Below, piece by piece: positions 20,088-30,500 of a stretch of 64,000 nt of DNA. The DNA is from Chrysopogon serrulatus. Taxonomy: Eukaryota; Streptophyta; Magnoliopsida; Poales; Poaceae. A model generated the notes under the pieces. The model worked only from the letters and a program-made list of their open reading frames with translations. It made no database searches and was not told the DNA's origin. Each line of letters starts with the position of its first letter. The first letter of the stretch is position 1. The position numbers and the translations under genes are program-made. The stretch lies in the NCBI GenBank assembly GCA_015844335.1, contig JADLZL010003926.1:310001-374000 (forward strand), given 5' to 3'.

Positions 20088-22998
20088 TATCCAGCCAAAT
20101 AGATGTAAGGGAAATGCCAACAGTCTGATCATAAAGAAGAAACAGAACTGCACAAGACAGATAGAAGGCCAAATATGCAATCCGTAAAATTGCTTATCAG
20201 TCACAGGGTTTCTTTTACTTTTGGTATACAAGTCACAACTCAGCAACATATCCAGAACCATATCTACAGCCTGAGCCTATGTAGCTCTAAGCATCCATTT
20301 ATTTCTACCTTACAAAGTTTCACCACTCAAAACCTCTAGAAGCGGAAATCCACTGAACAAGGGATGCTGGACCATAATTTAAACATAGATCATCTATCAA
20401 ATATCATCTATAGTCAGATTCTAGAATTTGGTGATTAGAGGAACTAAAAGATGGGCTTATTGTCCTCAGCAACCCATGTTGACATGGCATGTAGCACCCG
20501 CCCCTTCCATCCCAGCAGCAACCAACGGTTATCCTCATTGATGAGAAAGTCTCTGTGATAAAAGTTCTTGACATCACGGATAGCCTTGATAATCTCTGGA
20601 TTCAATGGTAGCTGCCTCAGCCCAGCCCGGTGGTTTCGCACTTGCCATTGCCTATAAGTTTCAGGACGTTCCACGCGGTCTGCACCCTCACAAGCAATCA
20701 CATTCAGGGCAGACCTCCCCAACATATCCCACTCAATCAGCAGCCGTTCATCATTGTCCCTGGGGATGGTCGCATCAATCATGTCAAATAGCGCTGAGTA
20801 AAAGAAAAGTGCCTCCCGGAACCGTGTCAAAAAGAACGGGGCACTATATGATCCATTTACCACAGCATGGATGAAAACATCAGGCTGCATCTCCCGGATG
20901 TTGTTGAGGACCATATCCCTAGGCTTGGATTGTCCACCAAAACACTCTCGTCCATCAAGTGGCCGATAAAGCCTTCGCTGTTGACAACAAGCACCTCATC
21001 AGGATCAATATTGAGGTCCTTTGCATGAACAGCCTCCCACTTCGCTGCGATACCGTGGAACTTGAATGGCACGCCAAACTGACGAGCACAGTTGCTGAGG
21101 CGGCGGCCTGTTTCCAAAATCTGGTGGGCTGGGCGGAACCCAGGCTGTGGGACGGCAATTGCGGTGAACCTCACCTCTGGCGGTCCACCTTCCCTCTTTG
21201 CCAGAAAATGGAGCAAACCAGGGTACTGGAATGCATGCTGCACACCATACTCCACAATGTGTAACTTGCTCCTCCCTGCCACGGCATGACAAATTGTCAT
21301 GTTGGAGAACATGAATTTCACTTTCTTCAAACAAGAGGCTGCCATGAACAGCTTGTATGCCTTGAGAAAATCCACGACAGAGGTGCGTTGTGCCATGAGC
21401 GACTGGTACACCTGGCTCCCTGTCCCTGCGAGACGTGCCTCCAGTCCCTCGGCAAAACAATGGGCCAACCTCTGTGTGGCGTCACCTCTGATCGAGGAGT
21501 GCTGCTTGATCTGCCTGAGCACCTTGAGCGCACTTCGGCGATCACCAGTGGCTACTGACTGTGCACAATGGATGAGCATGGTGCGCAGGTCAACAACTTC
21601 ATTCCCGTACTGCCTCTCCTGTGGCCCCTTCCCGCTCACCCTCCTGGCACTCTTCTCAGACTCGCTATCCATGGCAATGCGTAGATCCTCCATGCGCTTC
21701 AAGAATTCCTCAAAGTTGTAGGTCATCATTTCGCTGTACAGCTCACTAGCGCCTGCTTCTTCCTGTTCCGGCATCATCAGCTTGGTGTTTCTGCTTGTCT
21801 CTGCCTCCGAGTCCTCTTCAGCGTGGTGGTTCTTGAGGCCCCTGCCATTACTGCTTCCCCCAAACTGTAACATCCCATCTACCACCGCCTCCTGCTTAAC
21901 TTGTCCAGCAGCAAAGCCAGTGTCCGGCTTGCTGTCAGTAGGCAAAGCCTCAGAATGTCCCATGGTGTCCTCAAGGTCGTTGAGCAGGCTGTTGTTGGTG
22001 GGCAGGAACTTCTTGGCCTCTTCCATGCCTTTGAGGAATGCCATGTTCATCAAGTCCATGTTTACCCCATTGTGGTCACCGAAGAAGGCCGAGGCCAGCG
22101 CGGCGTGGTCACCATCGCCAGCGGGCAAGGCGGTGATCTCTGCCTTCGTCTCCTCCTCCTCTGCGCCATTCAAGAATGTGGATCTCTGGATGCCCACGCT
22201 GCCACCGACTTCCTGGGCGGCGAGGGAAGCGCGCTGTCTTTGGGCCCCAACACCGTCGGCGTTCTGAGGGGCGAGGGAGGGTATCAGTCGTTGGCCTCCG
22301 CCACCGGAATCCAAGAATGCCGGACTCTGCTGGAACCCGGCCGTGCCACCGTCTTGTCCCGACATGAAGAAGGCGTTGAGCTCGTCGGCGGTGAAGTCGT
22401 CGAGACCCGCCCCCATGTCGGGGTACGGAAGGGAGCCCAGCAGCTGGGAGAGCTCGATCGTGTCGTAGGGCGAGGTGGGGTCGGCGGATGCGGGGGCGGA
22501 CGAGAAGGAGGGGGAGACAGTACAGCTGCCGCCGGTCCCTGAGGTGGGTGGTGGTGGCGGCGGCGGCGGCGGAGTCGGATGCGGTGGTGTCGGAGAGGAT
22601 ATGGGCATACGGCTCCTGGGTGTTGAGAAGCGCGGGATGGTCAGGAAACTGGTAGAAGAACTGGCCGTCGATGTCCTGCTCCATGAGCATCTGCGAGATG
22701 AAGGGGAGAACGAGGTCGTCGGAGGAGGCCGGGTCGTCGTCGGCATCGGGGCGCGGCGTCGGCGGCAGGTCGAGGAAGATGGAGGGGGAGAAGGGCTCGG
22801 GGGCGGCCAGGTAGGCTCCCTGCGCCAGGAAATCCTCCGGCGTGGTGGACATGGCTCGCCGGCGGTAAAAATCGGAGCTTTCGTGTGGCGGAATCCAGTC
22901 AATCAGCAGCTCTGCACTCTGCAGTGCTTGTGGCGGGCGTGAAGTGTCGTGGCGGGTATTCCGAGGGGAAGGGGATGCGGTGGGCTGGGTCATGGATG
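20088..22998. repeat. GRAS tandem duplication unit, frameshifted copy
   Basis: Partner of 15667-18613. The breakpoints are ATCCAGCCAAATAG (about 20088) and GGGTCATGGATG (about 22998). Confidence 0.85.
20444..22852 (-). pseudogene. Tandem GRAS (LISCL) copy with two frameshifts
   Basis: It aligns end to end with the GRAS gene at 16063-18471, from the ATG at 22852 to the stop at 20444-20446. The N-terminal frame is intact through the LVLPFISQMLMEQDIDGQFF motif, then shifts near 22540-22560, where a GGT/GGC-rich run is four bases longer than in the intact copy. The middle frame carries FLKGMEEAKKFLP, LHRI, the LHIVEYGVQHAFQYP core and LHRII. A one-base deletion in CCCTAGG at about 20921 (intact copy: CCCTAGGG) shifts the frame again before PFYRE and SAW, which are otherwise complete. 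One in-frame codon is missing near IKAIRD. Without both indels being errors, the product would lose the GRAS domain, so it is called a pseudogene. Otherwise identity is high, so the duplication is fairly recent. Confidence 0.85.
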
Positions 22999-23535
22999 AA
23001 GATGGATGGAGCAAGGAATAAAATATTATGGAGGTTATGGAGTGAAATCAACAAAAACGACATTGAAGAGGAGATGAAATGACCACAATGTTATATGTAA
23101 GAAAAAAAATGTAGAAGTAGAGTTCGTATTTCTTTATTGGTATCAACATCGAATCACTGAGTTAGGGCGGTAACTTAAAATTTTGTTATATCTAGTGTTA
23201 GCTCTGGGATCTTGTGTCTTCAACTACACCAATTCAAATAGAAGGTACAATGTAGCACCCATGTTATCTCCATTTATTTGCTCATGCAGTTGAGTAACAG
23301 GTTATCAGGGACAGCTTGATTACTATGCATGCAACTGCAACGATTGATCAGAACAGAACAGATTTATAAATTTTAATCTAGGAAAAGATATTGTGTCTTC
23401 ACAGAATCAAATACATATATATTATAATCATATAAAGACAGGTATTTATAAAGGTGACAATATTTCAGCAGCAGCACATAATTTTGAAGGAAGCACAAAA
23501 AATTCTGGGGTGGAAGGAATTCAATGACAAACTCA

Positions 23536-23599
23536 AAGTATGGACAAAAGTACTTCTTGTTAGATATAAGTATGGACAAAAGTACTTCTTGTTAGATAT
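23536..23599. repeat. 32-bp tandem duplication
   Basis: AAGTATGGACAAAAGTACTT followed by CTTGTTAGATAT occurs twice in a row, with no mismatch seen. Confidence 0.9.
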
Positions 23600-24224
23600 T
23601 AGCCTTAGAACGCATTGTCCGTGCATACATCTGATTATTGTGAGCAAGAAGTTTTGGAGGAACTTTGATGTGGCATTATGACTTCAAGTGAACCTAGGGA
23701 ACCCATTCATAATGGCTCCTCAATATTGCCAGTCTTACTTGATCAAGATATGTCTAGTAATTAATTTTGCATCATCTGTAAATTGTAGACTTTAAGAACT
23801 GATGTAAGTTTTAAAGGACACAAAGTTATTAATGGTCTTGGTACTTGGTAGAAGGATTCGAGTGGCCTATTTGTTCTGCCAAATTCAGATCTAGCACTTG
23901 ACAAAATATACATAGTTTTTTATAATTCTGACTCAACTGGAGTTACGATCATGGAATATTAGTGGCCTTCTAGCATCACAGAGATGTTGAATGTTATTTG
24001 CCTATTGAGCACGAAGAAAAATTACCAGTATTATCTGAACCATCAAATGGTAACCCAACTATTAGAGGTAGCAAAAGCCTGAAGGTTTAGGAAAAATAAA
24101 TGGCAACTACTTAGAACAAAAATACCCATTAAATTTGATAGTCATGTAACGAATCTGGAGATTGAACACATTGTTAAAAGTCAGTTTAAGCTTTCAGGTC
24201 AGATCAAGAATTTGGTTAAATACC

Positions 24225-24400
24225 TATGACAAAGCAAGAATATATTGTTATATCTTTCGAAACTATAAACAGAAGTAATATTTAAATACATGGACGACAG
24301 TACCGATGACAAAGCAAGAATATATTGCTATATCTTTCGAAACTATAAACAGAAGTAATATTTAGATACATGGACGACAGTACCGATGACAAAGCAAGAA
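24225..24400. repeat. 80-bp tandem repeat, 2.2 copies
   Basis: Units at 24225-24304 and 24305-24384 differ at three positions (first base, GTTATAT/GCTATAT, TTAAATAC/TTAGATAC). A partial third unit GATGACAAAGCAAGAA starts at 24385. Confidence 0.9.
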
Positions 24401-24856
24401 AGCAAGAATAACAAGAATATTTGGCATTTTACTAGCCTTCTCCGGGGAATGGATTACTCATGTTTTAAGCTAAGCTGTTAATTGAGTTCTTGTTTGCGAC
24501 TGTTTGCACGGAAGAAGCATCCACATGTAAGTATAATATAATGATTATTGGGTTTGTTTTTTTACTAAGTATAATCGTGCAAGCACGAAGATAAATCATA
24601 TGGAGCTATATTAAGAAAAAAAAAATGCATCTGATGGGCACACGTGCGATGGTTTAAATTTCACAGTTTGGTAACCTGACAAAAATAAACGATAATGCAG
24701 TTGTGCTTAACCTCCTCTCAAAAGCAATATCTGCATTTTAGACCAAAGGAGACAACGTATCTTTGCTTTAATTACCTGTGTGCATACCTGTGTTCCATTC
24801 CATGAACAAATGTTCAGATTGATCGTGGATAGCTGCTAACTCGGTCTTAACTATGC

Positions 24857-25560
24857 GTGGTAGTTCCGCCAGTGGCTGGGAAGGTCTCCCGTCTCAAGGT
24901 CGAACAAAACAGAGTTGATCCTCGTCCTCGTCGCTGTCCATTTCTATCGGGGGAGCTAGCACCTCAGCCCTCAGGCATGGGCGCTCCGGCAACATGGTGC
25001 CATGGCAATTGGCAACGCTTCCGATCCCACGAATCAAGCCGTGATACCGTGCGACGTCGTGCCACGGCATTATATCAAGCAGCCAATGGGCGTGACCCGC
25101 GCGGGTTGGAAGTCACCCACCCGTGTGTCGTGCTATCGGCGCCGAGCTGCCGTACCGGAATCGGGGAGCGCGAGGTAGGGGCTGCGGCACGGGGAGTGCT
25201 GGACTACTCGGCCCCCACCACTTGGCTCCGCTTCCACCGTGTCGCCCATGCCCGTGGCCGCACGGCAGTGCCTGCGATGAAGAAGGGCGGCGACGGCCAC
25301 GCTTGCGAGGAGGAGGAGGAGGGACATCGCGTCGCGGCGTCTAGCTAGGAGCGGGGAACAGCGGAGGGCAGCAGCAGGAGTGGCGCCCCCCGCGCGGCGG
25401 GTTGAGGGCAGAGTCGAGCACAAGCAGCAAGGTAGGAGGAACGCCGAGCAACGAGAAGATGTGTTGCGCACGCATGCCACTCGCGGAGTCGCGATCGAGA
25501 GCACTATCGCAGAAGACCCGAGGACCGTTTGATCAAAGGCAGAATAACAGAGATCCAACG
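24857..25560. other. GC-rich island with unassigned open frames on both strands
   Basis: A GC-rich block in AT-rich surroundings is open on the plus strand (24857-25348) and the minus strand (25133-25558). The minus frame has an internal Met (at about 25327) followed by a strongly hydrophobic run LLLLLASVAVAALL and a short tail, like a small secreted peptide, but there is no family similarity I recognise. It may be a captured gene fragment or a CpG-rich promoter. No gene is called. Confidence 0.35.
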
Positions 25561-26247
25561 GCCAGGCTTCGTCAGTGATGTCCCCATATAATAAGCCAGA
25601 GCTTGAAGTCTGTCTGGTTTCGAAGTAACAGATTCAATTCAACGATCTAAACCATCCTTGCGTAAAAGATATTTTAATGACTAAACAGGTTCCGATGATA
25701 CTATATGGTGACTAGAACAGACACAACAAACGCTAACTACCATAAATATTTAATCTCAACAAAAAGTAGCTATCTACAGAGCTCCAAGCCATGGTTGCCT
25801 ATATGCCTCTTGGGCCTGCCACTGACGATTCCCTTTCAGCGGTCGTTCACCCCCTCAAAGGTCCGCTTTCAAATTATTGTTATTCTAAATCCATTAGCTA
25901 ATGTTTACTCAGTGTCTTTTTCGAACAAAACTAATATTTTTTCTTGACAAATCATATTCACCTATGCAAGACAATATGACAGACAGTGGAAACAACTTGT
26001 GGCTACCCCTCTCCTTCATATGGTGTCCTTCAGGTAGGCAAGAAAAATCTAGAGAAGAAGGAGCATCTCTAGTTAGTCGTAATGAAATAGAAGAAAGAGA
26101 AAAGCATGTTGATAATCTTTCAGTCTAGGGACATAGTTTTCAATTTTAGTCCTTAGAGTTAGGTTTTATCTTCCTTGAAGTAAGAGAAGCTTCCTTGTAC
26201 ACAGTAATCAACCTGTGATACAAAAACGAACATAGCACCTTGTAGTA

Positions 26248-26596
26248 GTAGAAGCCAGAGATAGAGTCATAGGAATGTAGAGGCAGCTATTGTCTTTGAT
26301 CTGGTTTCAGTCTGCTAGGTCGGAACTGTTTGTTTCCAGGTCTCTGTCTTGTTTTCTTCTTAGTTGTTCGTTGGCTGCATAAGTTTCCAGGTCTATGTCT
26401 TTTGGTTTACCAGGTATTTGTTTTGGTGGCTCACTGAGCTGAACTCTGGGCTGTATCTCACCCTTGTTCGGTCTGTAATTCTTTAGATGGACTTCGCTTA
26501 GTGATTTCTGGGCTAAGTCCCTTTTCTGTAAGGTTTGGCTCTAAACAATCATTTATGATTGTGAAGGCCAGAATGATTTATTCCCTAATTAAAAAA
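26248..26596 (+). mobile_element. 5'-truncated LINE tail with target duplication
   Basis: About 349 bp of T/G-rich, non-coding sequence ends in TTCCCTAATTAAAAAA and is flanked by a perfect 14-bp direct repeat AGCACCTTGTAGTA (26234-26247 and 26597-26610). An A-rich 3' end plus a 14-bp target duplication is the signature of LINE-mediated (target-primed) insertion. The content looks like the 3' UTR of a plant L1 element; no coding part remains. Confidence 0.75.
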
Positions 26597-26610
26597 AGCA
26601 CCTTGTAGTA

Positions 26611-27514
26611 TTAAGTCTTTGCCATAGGCAATCTCTGCATATAAATCAAACAAGGGATAGTAGTTGAAGCATTAAAACTTCACATTTGAGGCTAGGGAAT
26701 TGATGTACAGAGACGGAAATGATATTTTTGGACCCCATTTATTATCCGCTGACTCTATCTCTGGCTTCTCCATACAGTTATATCTGCACTATATATAGTA
26801 GTAGAATGTCATTTTTATCTTTTTTTTTTCTTACAATGACTAGAACCGGTAACATCACCGTTTTTTGCCTCATCAATCACGACTCCTTTGTTGCATTATA
26901 TATAGCAAAGAATTCGAGAACTAAGAGCTAAACAGGATGTTAGTTTAGCATTCTCTAAAAACTAGAGCCTAGAGGAGATCATGAATCATCCATGCAACCC
27001 CTGCTCACGTTTTCCACGATCGAAGTGGATGAAACCATGTGTCCTTGTTGCCAGCTTATTACACACACATAAAACCTAGCAGAATACTGTATTAGAGTCA
27101 CCAAATACCACTCTGGCCTCTGGGTAAATACTACTATACCGGCTGGATACAGGAGATACACCTGTACCTCCATCAGTTCTCCTAGCCTGTATACAACTAT
27201 CCATACTGTACCGTGTACGCTATGCACTACCGTGTACTTCTTTTCCTGCCTTTTACTTAGCTTATTTGCATATGTACAAATGGTCACAAGCCCTGGAACC
27301 ACTAGCCACGACCACGAGCCCACGACGACGGCCTAATTCAAGTAAGCAACTTTTAGCTAGCTTAGCTAGCACAGGCGGTGTGCATGTGCCATGCATGCTA
27401 AACACCCTACTACCACGTGGAGTACCTAGCTAGTAGCTTGATCGCCGCTGCACGCGCACGCACACTGCACACACGCGTGCCTACACGTCCCAAGTGCACA
27501 CGTGCGTGCGTGTC
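26611..27514. other. Spacer / presumed 3' flank of the CHX gene
   Basis: No separate gene is supported. The open frame on the minus strand at 26979-27323 directly follows the CHX stop in that gene's sense and is more likely 3' UTR or flank. Confidence 0.4.
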
Positions 27515-30500
27515 TCACGTGCTGTGCCGCGACTCTGATGACTCGGACTCTGCCGACCGAGACGACGACGGGAACGGCACGACGGCCTCCTCCACGTCCG
27601 TCCCCTCCACCGCCGGCCTTTCGCGCGTCGGGTCGCTCCGCGGGTTGTACCGTTGCACCACCAGCACGGACGCCGACGCCGAGAACTCCGGCGTCGCCAG
27701 GTAGCACCCCACGGGGCCCATCTCCGGGCAGTCGCTCTTCTCCACCAGCGCCGGCGCCGGCGACGACCGCCCCGCCACCACCAGGTTCTTGCCTCTCCCG
27801 AGCGTCCTGATGGCGAGTGCCACTTCCTCCCGCCCTGCCACCGTCGTCACCTCCTCGTACCTGACCGACCAGTCCCCGGACTTGAGCGCCCGGGTGACGT
27901 ATCTCTGCAGGGCCTCCTCGTCCTTGGCGAGCTCGAGGTCGCCGTCGGCGTTGGGTTTCGCCGCCCCGGCCGTGGTGAAGCGGGCGACGGTGAGCTCGAT
28001 GCCGGGGTGCTCGCCCATGCGGGCGGCATACGCGAGCGCCTCGCGGTCGTCGGGCCCGCCGAAGAAGAGGACCAGCACGGCGTAGGAGACGTCCGGCGCG
28101 GAGACCTGCGCCGCGCCGCCGAGGACGCGGTCCACGAGGACGGCGACGGAGCAGGGCGCGCTCTGGAGCACGCGCACGTTGGCGTGGTGGTACGCGCGGT
28201 CCACGGGCTCCATGGTGCCGTCGTGGCACAGCATCTTGTGGAACGGCAGCACCACGAGCGCGGCGCGCTTGTTGACCGCCGACGCCACGATGTCCTCGTG
28301 GATGGTGTCGAGGTCGGAGATGGCCGTCATCGGCTTCACCACCACGGCGCTCAGGCGCCGGAACGCCTCGAACGCCACCACCACCTCGCCGCCGCCGCCG
28401 CCGTCGCGCCCGCGCCGGCCCGAGAACGGCAGCCCGTTGCGGCGCGCGCGCTGCACCATGGAGATGGCCGACGACCGCTCCGACAGCTCCACGAGGTGCA
28501 TGGCGTACATGGTGAGCTTGCTCCGCCGCGTGCCCCGCGAGGCCTCCACCAGGTTGATCAGCGTCGGGATGCTGCGGCTTGCGTGGAAGCACGCCAGCAC
28601 CCGCAGCTCGCTGTCGGCCTCGCCGCCGTCGCCGCGCTCCACGGTCCGGTGCTTGTACGACGCCGCGCCGCGCCGCGCCGGCTTGTACACCGCGGTGACG
28701 GCCGGGGTGGTCATGAAGGTGGTGGTGAGCGCCATGAGCACGAGGATGGCGAACGCCTCCTCGTTGAGCACCTTGCGGTCGCGGCCGATGTTGAGCACGA
28801 TGAGCTCCACGAGCCCCCTTGGTGTTCATGAGCAGCCCGAGCGCGAGCGCCTCGCGCGGCGGCACGCGCATCAGCAGCGACGCCAGCACCGTGCCGCCGA
28901 TCTTGCCGGCGCACGCCGTGGTGATGACGAGCACGAGGAAGCCCCAGGACTTGGCCCCGAGATGGTGGCCACGTTGGTCTTGAGCCCGCTGGACACGAAG
29001 TACAGCGGCAGGAACAGCGACGACACGAGGTCCTCCATCTTCTCGGTGAGCGCGCCGGCGTAGGCGCCTTCCTTAGGGATCAGGACGCCGATGACGAACG
29101 CGCCGAACAGCGCGTGGATGCCGATGGCGTCCGTGACGAAGCCGGCGGCGAGCACGATGCCCAGAGTCGCGCAGACGAACGACTCCTTCACGGGCTCGCC
29201 GGCCGGGGACAGGCGCGCCATGTAGACGAGCACCGGCCGCACGAGGAAGGTGGCCGCCACGACGAAGCCGACGCCGCAGAGGAGGACGTAGACCGAGACG
29301 AACGGCGAGCCGGAGCCCGACAGCGCGATGGCCAGCGCGAGCAGTATCCACGCGGTGACGTCGTTGACGGCCGCGGCGGACATGGCCATGCGGCCCAGGT
29401 CGGTGGTCAGGAGCTTGAGCTCGGCGAGGATGCGCGCGAGCACCGGGAACGCGGTGATGGAGAGCGCGACGCCCATGAAGACGATGAGCGGGCCGCGCGG
29501 CGCGTCGGGCGTGATGGCGGCGCGCAGCGCCAGCGAGGAGCCGACGCCGAGCGCGAAGGGGAGGGAGATGCCGGCGACGGCGATGGCGAGCGCGCGGCGG
29601 CCCGTGCGGCGGAGCGAGGCCGGGTCCAGCTCCAGGCCGACGAGGAAGAGGAACAGGAGCAGGCCGATGTTGGCCAGCGTGTCGAGCACGGTGAGGCTCT
29701 CCGTCGGGAAGACGTGGTTGAGGAAGGCCTTGTTCCGGCCAAGCGCCGACGGGCCCAGGAGGATGCCGCCCTGCATTGCCATTGCCACCGATTCATTGCG
29801 ACTGTGAAGTGAGCACACTGCCATTTCATCCAGCACTATGGAGCAGCAGTAACAAAATTCGATAGCAGAATGATTCAGAATTAATGGCAGTAAACTACGA
29901 ACGGCTTTATTTAGCCATTTTTTTGGGTGTTGGGGGGGTGTTGTCATGCATGTTCGTTTTGGATCAAATATGTTCACATACTCTAGATGTTATGAACTGA
30001 TGACGGCTATATGCTTCTCAGAGGACATAAGCCTGAATTACCAGACTACTAGTGCTATCTTCTTTCATGAATAATTACTGTTGCTTTCTAATAATATGTT
30101 TGATCCAACTGCTACTCCATCCATTCTAAATTATTAGACATTTCAGTTTTCTAGACGTGTTGCTTTTACTATACATCTAGACATGGTGTATATCTAATTT
30201 TGGAATGGAAGAAATAACTTTTATTACATGAAAAATACTCTACTGCTAATTTCTTTTATAATATACCACTAGTGTGGTAACAAAAGTTTGATAATTAGAA
30301 AACATTTCTAGTTGCATACCCAATGTAACCATTTTTCTATGGCACAAAAATTTTATACAACCAGACTAATTGTTGTTCTAATTAAGATGCTAAGACCCTA
30401 TTTGGATTCACTATCTACTAATAGTTAGCTAGCTAATATTTAGGCCCCGTTTGACACGGCTCCTCTATCGGCTTTAGGAGTCGTTTGGAGCTGTTTTGTG

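Larger units (their letters stand above)
22999..24856. other. AT-rich spacer with short tandem repeats, no gene
   Basis: No coding or RNA gene recognised. It contains a 32-bp tandem duplication (23536-23599) and an 80-bp tandem duplication (24225-24400). Confidence 0.5.

Noticed and set aside
24225..24400. Possible CRISPR-like spaced repeat
   Set aside because: It is a simple head-to-tail 80-bp tandem duplication without unique spacers; CRISPR is not expected in plant nuclear DNA.
26979..27323. 114-codon minus-strand frame after the CHX stop
   Set aside because: No conserved features; position fits the 3' UTR or flank of the CHX gene.
27426..28934. 502-codon Arg/Gly/Ala-rich frame on the minus strand
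   Set aside because: Frame-shifted shadow of the CHX exon. Only its first 40 or so codons (28934-28815) are real CHX sequence between the two indels.
29114..29812. 232-codon plus-strand frame rich in Glu, Arg and Ala
   Set aside because: Antisense to the CHX membrane domain; composition is that of the complement of a GC-rich gene.
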